Shown here: positions 32,058 to 37,170 of the stretch, one piece after another
Layout: every line of letters starts with the position of its first letter
How positions within the stretch are numbered: the stretch's first letter is position 1
Assembly (NCBI RefSeq): GCF_023555415.1
Contig: NZ_JAKRYL010000033.1
Span: 1 to 37,170, forward strand
DNA: 37,170 bases
Direction of reading: 5' to 3'
Source: Halalkalibacter alkaliphilus
GTDB lineage: Bacteria > Bacillota > Bacilli > Bacillales > Bacillaceae_D
The notes under the pieces: generated by a model
Told to the model about the DNA's origin: nothing
Database searches by the model: none
What the model saw: the letters and a program-made list of their open reading frames with translations, nothing else
Position numbers and translations under genes: made by a program

Positions 32058-32090
32058 GTGCAAAATCGCACAAATTTTACAAACCTGCAC
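32058..32090. promoter_or_regulatory. Candidate activator-binding site 2 (UAS) in the divergent region
   Basis: GTGC-AAAATC-GCAC (32058-32071) plus a third arm GCAC (32087-32090). It lies about 70 bases upstream of the -24 element of the plus-strand promoter and overlaps a possible minus-strand -35 (TTGACT, 32052-32057) of the activator gene, so it could give activation to the right and autoregulation to the left. Confidence 0.6.
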
Positions 32091-32141
32091 AAAAAAATAG
32101 TGATCACCATTGCTTAGAAGCTAATTTAACTACAATTCAGG

Positions 32142-32158
32142 TTGGCATGTTTATTGCA
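32142..32158 (+). promoter_or_regulatory. Sigma-54 promoter of the Fe-ADH/ALDH unit
   Basis: TTGGCATGTTTATTGCA: GG (32144-32145) and GC (32156-32157) separated by 10 bases, in the same form as the other two promoters (TTGGCAT-N8-TTGCA class). Expected start near 32168, just ahead of AAGGAGG at 32180-32187. It overlaps the upstream TTG that the open reading frame would otherwise use, which supports the ATG at 32196. Confidence 0.85.
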
Positions 32159-32195
32159 TTATACTTTTTCGAGAACCCAAAAGGAGGTAAAAGCA

Positions 32196-33401
32196 ATGGA
32201 CATAACGTCAGTCAATTATTTTTCTGAATTTAACTGTAATACAGAAATTATTATGGGAAATCATTCAGTACAAAAGGTTTCAGAAATTATCAAAAATGGT
32301 GGTTTCAGCCACGCCTTAGTCGTTTGTGATGAAGGAATTGAAAAAGCAGGAATTTTAGATGTCATTTTACAACAATTGAACAAGGCATATATTCAAGGCA
32401 CTGTTTTCTCAAGTGTAGAAGCGAATCCTTCTACATTAACAGTTGAAGCATGCTATAAAGTATTACAAGAAAGTAATGCAGATATTATCATCGGTGTTGG
32501 TGGAGGCAGTTCTTTAGACGTAGCCAAAGCTGTTTCAATTTTAGGAACAAATGGTGGTGAGATTACAGATTATGAAGGGATCAATAAAGTTCCTAAAAGA
32601 GGGATGCCTCTCATAGCCATCCCGACAACAGCAGGGACTGCTAGCGAGATAACTATTTTCACGGTAATTACCGATCATGATCGTGAGTACAAATTTACTG
32701 TAGGTAGTCGTGATTTATCTGCTCGCTGGGCTATCATTGATCCTGTTTTAACGCTATCACTCCCTCCAGGCTTAACAGCTTCTACAGGGCTTGATGCTTT
32801 AGTTCATGCGATTGAATCGTATATATCCAAAAAGGCGTTCATGATAAGTGAAGTTCTGGCTCTTAAAGCGATTGAGCTTATTTCATCTAGTTTAAGAACG
32901 GCTGTTCATAGTGGAGACGATTTAAACGCACGGTACAACATGCTCTATGGAAGTTTAATTGCTGGCCTTGCATTTAACAATACTAGACTTGGAAATGTCC
33001 ATGCTATGAGTCATCCTTTAAGTGCTAAATATAATGTTCCGCACGGGATTGCTAATTCCATTTTACTGCCTCATGTTATGGAATTTAATAGAGTTGCAAA
33101 TCCAAAAAAATTCTCTGACATCGCTATCGCAATGGGAGCTGTATCAACAGACGAAGGTACAGAGTTGTCTCGTTCATTTGAAGCGATTAATGCTGTAAAA
33201 CACCTATCTAATGACATTGGAATTCCAGCTACGTTTGAAGGCTACAACATTAGTGAACAAAGCATTAATGAAATGGCTAATGACGCAATGGAAAGCGGTA
33301 ACATTTTAGTAAATCCAAGAAAAACGACCAAACAAGACCTGATTAATCTTTTTTTGAAATGTACACCAACACAGTCAATTAAATTACCTGTTTCCAATTA
33401 A
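32196..33401 (+). CDS. Iron-containing alcohol dehydrogenase (hydroxybutyrate dehydrogenase-like)
   Basis: A 401-residue type III, iron-dependent alcohol dehydrogenase. Cofactor motif GVGGGSSLDVAK (100-111), GTASEIT, and the metal ligands Asp200 and His204 (GLDALVHAIESY), His269 (HAMSHPLSA) and His283 (VPHG), with the 14-residue spacing of the family. It likely interconverts a short alcohol or omega-hydroxy acid and its aldehyde. Beside a succinate-semialdehyde-type dehydrogenase (24-base gap), 4-hydroxybutyrate to succinate semialdehyde is the leading idea. ATG with AAGGAGG 8 bases upstream. First gene of the plus-strand sigma-54 unit. Confidence 0.9.
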   Translation: MDITSVNYFSEFNCNTEIIMGNHSVQKVSEIIKNGGFSHALVVCDEGIEKAGILDVILQQLNKAYIQGTVFSSVEANPSTLTVEACYKVLQESNADIIIGVGGGSSLDVAKAVSILGTNGGEITDYEGINKVPKRGMPLIAIPTTAGTASEITIFTVITDHDREYKFTVGSRDLSARWAIIDPVLTLSLPPGLTASTGLDALVHAIESYISKKAFMISEVLALKAIELISSSLRTAVHSGDDLNARYNMLYGSLIAGLAFNNTRLGNVHAMSHPLSAKYNVPHGIANSILLPHVMEFNRVANPKKFSDIAIAMGAVSTDEGTELSRSFEAINAVKHLSNDIGIPATFEGYNISEQSINEMANDAMESGNILVNPRKTTKQDLINLFLKCTPTQSIKLPVSN

Positions 33402-33424
33402 TTTGATAAAAAGGAGTTAAAAAC

Positions 33425-34897
33425 ATGATTACAAAAAATGAAAATCCATTATTGAACTTTAATGATACAAACATTTTTATCGACGGCAAATACATGAAAG
33501 CATATACCGGAGAGGTTGTCACTGTCACTAACCCTGCTACTAAAGAAACAATCGCTGACGTTCCAAAAGCTGGACGTGAGGAAACGGTAGATGCGATTAA
33601 TGCGGCAAACAGAGCTTTACAATCCTGGAAAAAGCTAACTGCTGAAGAACGCGGAGCATATGTAATGAAGCTCCGAAATTTAATGCTGGAACACCAAGAC
33701 GATTTAGCAACGATTATGACACTAGAAATGGGGAAAGTATTTCAAGAATCTCAAGGTGAGGTTGTATATGCATCCAAGTTTTTAGAGTGGTATGCCGAGG
33801 AAGGAAAAAGAATTTATGGAAGAACGATTCCCGCTTCCTCCCCAAACAAACGTTTGTTTGTCACGAAACAACCAATCGGAGTGGTTGCAGCGATTACACC
33901 TTGGAATTTCCCAATCGCTATGTTAACAAGAAAATTAGGTCCTGCTATTGCATCAGGTTGTACAATTGTTATTAAGCCCGCTGCCCAGGCGTCACTGACA
34001 GCATTGGCATTTGCTAAATTAGTAGAAAAATCAGGAATACCAAACGGTGTTATTAATATTGTTACAGGAAAAACAAAAGAGATCTCAGATGAATTATTCT
34101 CTAATAAAATTATCAAAAAGATCTCATTTACAGGCTCTACCGAAGTTGGAAAAGCATTAGTGACTAAATCTGCTGCTCAATTAAAAAAGCTATCATTAGA
34201 GCTTGGTGGCCACGCTCCTTTTATTATTTTAGAGGACGCCAATATCTCTGAAGCTGTAGAGGGTGCATTAAACAGTAAATTTAGAAATGCTGGTCAAACC
34301 TGCGTGTGTGCCAACCGAATTTATGTTCAAAAAAACGTAAAAGAACAATTTTTAGCCGAATTTAAAAAGAAAGTCGAAGGCTTAAAAGTCGGAGATAGCC
34401 TTAAGACTCGTGCAGATATCGGACCTCTTGTGAATGAAAGTGGCTTGCTTAAGGTAGAAGAGCATGTTCAAGATGCGATTGCAAATGGTGGAGAAGTTAT
34501 TTACGGTGGATCAAGATACGAAGGAGCAAATGGATACTTCTACACACCAACCATACTAAATAATGTCACTGAAAATATGAAAATAATGTTTGAAGAAACC
34601 TTTGGTCCTGTTGCTCCGATTGTAGCCTTCACTAACATTGATGACGTTATTGAGAGTGCAAACGATACAGATTATGGTTTAGCAGCCTATGTGTACACAA
34701 ATGATATTAATCAAGCTATTAAACTATCAGAGAGTCTTGATTTTGGGATTATCGGCCTGAATGATGCTATGCCTGGAGTTCCACAAGCTCCATTCGGTGG
34801 AATGAAAGAAAGTGGATTAGGTAGAGAAGGTGGCCAAGAAGGAATTGAAGACTATTTAGAAACAAAGTTTATTTCACTACAATCTAATCCATATTAA
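33425..34897 (+). CDS. NAD(P)-dependent aldehyde dehydrogenase, succinate-semialdehyde type
   Basis: A 490-residue ALDH. Asn161 in TPWNFP, Glu259 in LELGGHAP, and catalytic Cys293 in GQTCVCANR, a motif with the double Cys typical of GabD-like succinate-semialdehyde dehydrogenases; the C-terminal FGGMKESGLGREGG is also GabD-like. It would oxidise the aldehyde made by the upstream Fe-ADH to an acid, e.g. succinate. ATG with AAGGAG. Second gene of the plus-strand unit, followed by a hairpin terminator. Confidence 0.92.
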   Translation: MITKNENPLLNFNDTNIFIDGKYMKAYTGEVVTVTNPATKETIADVPKAGREETVDAINAANRALQSWKKLTAEERGAYVMKLRNLMLEHQDDLATIMTLEMGKVFQESQGEVVYASKFLEWYAEEGKRIYGRTIPASSPNKRLFVTKQPIGVVAAITPWNFPIAMLTRKLGPAIASGCTIVIKPAAQASLTALAFAKLVEKSGIPNGVINIVTGKTKEISDELFSNKIIKKISFTGSTEVGKALVTKSAAQLKKLSLELGGHAPFIILEDANISEAVEGALNSKFRNAGQTCVCANRIYVQKNVKEQFLAEFKKKVEGLKVGDSLKTRADIGPLVNESGLLKVEEHVQDAIANGGEVIYGGSRYEGANGYFYTPTILNNVTENMKIMFEETFGPVAPIVAFTNIDDVIESANDTDYGLAAYVYTNDINQAIKLSESLDFGIIGLNDAMPGVPQAPFGGMKESGLGREGGQEGIEDYLETKFISLQSNPY

Positions 34898-34902
34898 TTA
34901 CT

Positions 34903-34945
34903 AGAGCTGTACTAAAGTTCATATTCGACCTTTAGTACAGCCTGT
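34903..34945 (+). terminator. Terminator after the ALDH gene
   Basis: AGCTGTACTAAAG and CTTTAGTACAG(CC) form a long stem with a 12-base loop and a T-rich tail (TGTTCTATTTT). It sits just after the ALDH stop codon. Confidence 0.75.
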
Positions 34946-35020
34946 TCTATTTTCCTCACCAAGATTCACGTTCATCGGCTCTTTTTTAGATGCAGACGAT
35001 CGTTCATTTGCTGGACAAAA

Positions 35021-35057
35021 GAAACCTGGTAAGAAGGTACACTTCTCACCAGGTTTC
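35021..35057 (-). terminator. Terminator after the SDR gene
   Basis: On the minus strand GAAACCTGGTGAGAAG-TGTAC-CTTCTTACCAGGTTTC followed by TTTTG. In minus-strand RNA every pair is Watson-Crick or G-U, while in plus-strand RNA there is an A-C mismatch, which tells the direction. It lies about 80 bases after the SDR stop codon. Confidence 0.78.
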
Positions 35058-35134
35058 TATGGTTTCTACCTTATTGAATAACATTTCTGTATACGTGAAA
35101 AGATTAATAGTTTTCGACTTTCTCGTTACTCAAG

Positions 35135-35896
35135 TTACGAGCTTAACCAACCACCATCAACATAAATCGTTTGGCCGGTTACGTAATCAGAGGCTTGTGA
35201 AGCTAAAAAGACAGCCGCACCTCCTAAGTCTTCAGGTGTTCCTGTTCTTTTCATTGGGATTCTAGACAATAACCATTGTATACGTTGTTCATCTTCAAAA
35301 ACGGGGCCAGTCATTTTCGTTTTAAAATAACCAGGTCCAATGGCATTAACTTGAATTCCTTCTTGAGCAAATTCTCTAGCCATCGTTTTCGTCAGCTGTG
35401 ATACTCCCCCTTTACTCGCAGCATAGCTTCCCATACCATCTATCCCAATTTCACTTGTCAAGGAAGCAATATTAATAATTTTTCCAGTTTGAATTTTTTG
35501 CATAAATGGTAGAACGGCTTGACTAACTTTAACAACGCTTCTGAGGTTAACGTCCATAATTAACTCCCAGTCCTCATCCCCAATTTCCAAAAATGGTTTT
35601 CGAACATTTAACCCTGCTGCATTAACTAAAATATCAATGTTTCCATATTCAGAAATTGTATCTGCGACAAATGCTTTAATGGCATCCCCATCTCTAACAT
35701 CTACTGCTTTATAAAAGCTTTCACCTGAACCCTCGATAATTTCATTACAAGTTTCTTGGAGCTCTTCCTCCGAACGGCTAATAAGACCAACCGTTGCTCC
35801 CGCCTGTGCCAATGCGAGTGCAATTCCTTTACCAAGTCCTCTTGCTCCTCCTGTAACTATCGCAACTTTTCCTGATAAGTCAAATGGATTTTTCAT
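35135..35896 (-). CDS. SDR oxidoreductase, gluconate 5-dehydrogenase/KduD-like
   Basis: A 253-residue classical SDR: TGGARGLG cofactor turn (15-22), VNAAG, catalytic Ser145, Tyr158 and Lys162 (YAASKGG), and C-terminal TGQTIYVDGG. The opening LSGKVAIVTGGARGLGKGIALALAQAGA and the LNVRKPFLE region are like those of gluconate 5-dehydrogenase and 2-deoxy-D-gluconate 3-dehydrogenase (KduD) proteins. ATG at 35896 is chosen (GGTAGG 9 bases upstream). It has its own sigma-54 promoter and so likely belongs to the same regulon, perhaps oxidising or epimerising the imported hydroxy acid. Confidence 0.88.
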   Translation of the reverse strand: MKNPFDLSGKVAIVTGGARGLGKGIALALAQAGATVGLISRSEEELQETCNEIIEGSGESFYKAVDVRDGDAIKAFVADTISEYGNIDILVNAAGLNVRKPFLEIGDEDWELIMDVNLRSVVKVSQAVLPFMQKIQTGKIINIASLTSEIGIDGMGSYAASKGGVSQLTKTMAREFAQEGIQVNAIGPGYFKTKMTGPVFEDEQRIQWLLSRIPMKRTGTPEDLGGAAVFLASQASDYVTGQTIYVDGGWLSS

Positions 35897-35980
35897 GATC
35901 AAGTTCCTACCTTCCCATATTATATTTTTTTATTAGGAGTTTTTTAAATGTTACTTACTAATCGCATCTACTTAAATCAA

Positions 35981-35997
35981 TGCAATTATTATGCCAA
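35981..35997 (-). promoter_or_regulatory. Sigma-54 promoter of the SDR gene
   Basis: The minus strand reads TTGGCATAATAATTGCA: GG (35994-35995) and GC (35982-35983) separated by 10 bases. It matches the other two promoters of the window at GG, CAT and TTGCA. Expected start near 35970, about 75 bases before the SDR start codon. Confidence 0.82.
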
Positions 35998-36036
35998 AAG
36001 GATGTTTGATAAGGTAACCCTCTCCAAACATCCTTT
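35997..36036. other. Hairpin directly upstream of the SDR promoter
   Basis: AAAGGATGTTTG (35997-36008) and CAAACATCCTTT (36025-36036) form a perfect 12-bp stem that begins right at the -24 element. It may be a terminator for rightward or leftward read-through, or a structural border; no other role is evident. Confidence 0.55.
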
Positions 36037-36150
36037 CAATTTATGAGTAAACTTATATTCTATTAAAGACTTGTTGTGACAAGGTTTCAAGCATTAGTCA
36101 AATAGGAAACCGTTCCTTTTCTCTTCTAAGGAGACCTTACCTTCTCTAAT

Positions 36151-36324
36151 TTAATTCTTCATTTTTGCACAACAATGTGTGGTTCTGCACTGTTGCAGCA
36201 TGACTACAAGGATTCCATAGTTTCCTTTAGCGAACATAGTAGCAATGAGCCCAGTCCCGCTTTCCTCTTCATATTTTGTATCTCGGAACTTTTTATAAGG
36301 TACAAAAATGAGTACCCCCATCAT
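36151..36324 (-). pseudogene. Possible remnant of a membrane protein
   Basis: An uninterrupted 57-codon stretch with a hydrophobic lead (MMGVLIFVPYKKF) that continues open upstream of its first ATG (VNIGFLFFLV). It reads like the last membrane helix and cytoplasmic edge of a larger transporter, then runs into the activator site at 36167-36190. No ribosome binding site is seen. Weak evidence; no family can be named. Confidence 0.25.
36167..36190. promoter_or_regulatory. Candidate activator-binding site 3 (UAS) for the SDR gene
   Basis: GCAC-AACAAT-GTGT-GGTTCT-GCAC: three arms at exact 10-base intervals, the same grammar as sites 1 and 2. It is about 180 bases upstream of the -24 element. One arm has GTGT instead of GTGC. 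Confidence 0.55.
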
Positions 36325-36421
36325 TACTAGAAAAAATAAAAATCCTATATTTACTCAAAGAGTCATAAGGATGTAGAATATTTTCTATATCGAGAAAAGA
36401 AACCAACAAATTAATTATTTT

Positions 36422-36831
36422 GGGTTTTTAACGTTTTTTATAATGATTGGAATGATGACTCTACTCCCTAAAAATATGTCTTAAGTTTCCTCTAAATGTG
36501 ATTGACCCCAAATTAAAGATCGAATTCCTACTTAATCTAATAACAAGCAATAAAGCTGTTATCAAGTATAAAATCCTTTAAAAATTTAAGTAATGTTTTC
36601 TCTAATTCCTCTCTTATTACCCTTACTGTAGCCATTCTAGTCTTCTTTTAGTTCTACTTTCGCTTTAATAAAGATGTCACTACACGAAATTTGTTGTATT
36701 CGACACGCGACTTGTACTCTATTTAAGGAACCGAAAAACCAAGGGCTGATTTAGTAGGTGCAATACTTAGCAGTATGTCTTATGGTACTGCAAATCTTCT
36801 CTATAAGATAATTTCAAATAGCCTTACGTAA
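36422..36831 (+). pseudogene. Decayed MFS drug transporter (DHA2/EmrB-like)
   Basis: From 36604 a single frame reads SSLITLTVAILVFF, stop, FYFRF, later stop, then EKPRADLVGAILSSMSYG and LLYKI. The order (a TM6-like helix, then the KPRADLVGAILSS block that opens TM7 in 14-helix DHA2 exporters such as EmrB or LmrB) fits a transporter with at least two in-frame stops. Another hydrophobic piece (FGFLTFFIMIGMMTLLPK) lies at 36422-36484. Probably the wreck of a drug-efflux gene. The family call is from motif memory. Confidence 0.5.
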
Positions 36832-36846
36832 TCTGTTTATGTACAT

Positions 36847-36897
36847 AAAAAACTACACCCCTATTGCTAGTTGTATCTAACAATAAGGGTGCAGTTC
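36847..36897 (-). terminator. Terminator reading leftward
   Basis: On the minus strand AACTGCACCCTTATTG and CAATAGGGGTGTAGTT form a long stem, followed by TTTTATG. It would end a minus-strand transcript that comes from copy B of the structured repeat or from genes to the right of the window. Confidence 0.75.
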
Positions 36898-36991
36898 AAT
36901 TGGATTGTCTCTTCTACAGGGAAGGTTACTCTCATGGAATTGTTCTTAGAAGTAACTCACACTGCGTTACGAAGAGAAAGAGTTCGGCATT

Positions 36992-37147
36992 ACTTCTTTT
37001 CTTCTACTAGGAAGACACGATTTCTTTCTTAGATACACCCATTGAAGGTTACGAAAAAAGAAGTTCGTCTCCCAGAGGGACATGATGTTTTACCATCGGC
37101 TTATTCGAAGAAGACTCTGGTCCGGAGGACCAGAGCTCTTCAGCGCC
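36992..37147. repeat. Structured dispersed repeat, copy B
   Basis: Contains, in the same order as copy A (18577-18742): TTTTCTTCTACTA, GTTACGAAAAAAGAA, TTCGTCTCCCAGAGGGACATG, CCATCGGCTTATTCGAAGAAG, then a hairpin (CTCTGGTCC-GGA-GGACCAGAG, 37115-37135) closed by TCTTC and GCGC. The hairpin sequence differs from that of copy A while the position and flanks are kept. A leftward terminator follows at 36847-36897, so a minus-strand transcript is one possibility. No coding potential. Confidence 0.65.
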
Positions 37148-37170
37148 TTGATCATTCTGTTTATGCATAT

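Noticed and set aside
31978-32073. Longer N-terminus of the sigma-54 activator from TTG 32073
   Set aside because: No ribosome binding site there, and it would make the operator palindrome at 32058-32071 coding. The shorter ATG start has AGAGG upstream.
32142-32195. Longer N-terminus of the iron alcohol dehydrogenase
   Set aside because: The extra codons fall on the -24/-12 promoter and upstream of AAGGAGG; the ATG at 32196 is better supported.
34990-35265. 91-codon plus-strand open frame after the ALDH gene
   Set aside because: It runs antisense through a terminator and the end of the SDR gene.
1-37170. CRISPR arrays, tRNA genes, intact insertion sequences, prophage or restriction-modification genes
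   Set aside because: I looked for direct-repeat/spacer patterns, tRNA-like cloverleaf ends, transposases and phage or defence domains and found none.

Overview
The window is low-GC DNA with AGGAGG-type ribosome binding sites, frequent TTG/GTG starts, an rRNA promoter/leader of Bacillus type, a yybP-ykoY riboswitch, a YtvI homologue and a YndJ-like protein. Together these point to a Bacillaceae chromosome. An alkaliphilic or soil member is my guess, not something the sequence proves. No phage, IS, CRISPR or tRNA gene was seen.

Layout. (1) 1-240: tandem promoters and start of the leader of an rRNA operon that runs leftward out of the window. (2) 419-5534: a membrane-anchored SMP-30/strictosidine-synthase-like protein; a minus-strand ytvI-mscS unit preceded by a manganese-type (yybP-ykoY) riboswitch; a small acidic protein ending in a sliding-clamp-binding motif; and a divergent DnaQ-type exonuclease. 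(3) 5629-18392: a long minus-strand catabolic operon (hyuA, hyuB, two SDRs, a NodB-type deacetylase/imide-hydrolase-like protein, a small membrane protein plus a sodium:solute symporter, an Old Yellow Enzyme, a saccharopine-dehydrogenase-like protein, a C45/AAT-type amidohydrolase, then the stump of a class III aminotransferase), with a divergent IclR regulator. I read it as uptake and opening of a cyclic amide, imide or related N-compound. (4) 18393-23033: a histidine kinase fused to an RsbR/STAS-like half, a possible structured RNA, a cold-shock protein and a YndJ-like membrane protein. (5) 23034-35902: a second catabolic region built around a sigma-54 activator. It comprises a minus-strand operon (alcohol dehydrogenase, TRAP transporter dctP-dctM-dctQ, nitroreductase, L-2-hydroxyglutarate oxidase, carboxymuconolactone-decarboxylase-like protein), a plus-strand pair (iron alcohol dehydrogenase and succinate-semialdehyde-type dehydrogenase), and a separate SDR. 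(6) 35903-37170: no intact gene; a hairpin, a decayed MFS transporter, a terminator, and the second copy of a structured repeat also present at 18577-18742.

Main result. The three transcription units of region 5 each have a near-identical -24/-12 promoter (TTGGCAT-N8-TTGCA class, GG-N10-GC) and each has upstream copies of a GTGC-N6-GCAC palindrome. A PAS-AAA+-Fis activator with an intact sigma-54 contact loop lies between them. This is a self-contained local sigma-54 regulon for TRAP-imported hydroxy- or keto-acid substrates, readable directly from the DNA. Other points worth checking are the manganese riboswitch in front of ytvI-mscS, the QLSLF clamp-binding tail next to an exonuclease, the kinase-RsbR fusion, and the two-copy RNA-like repeat.
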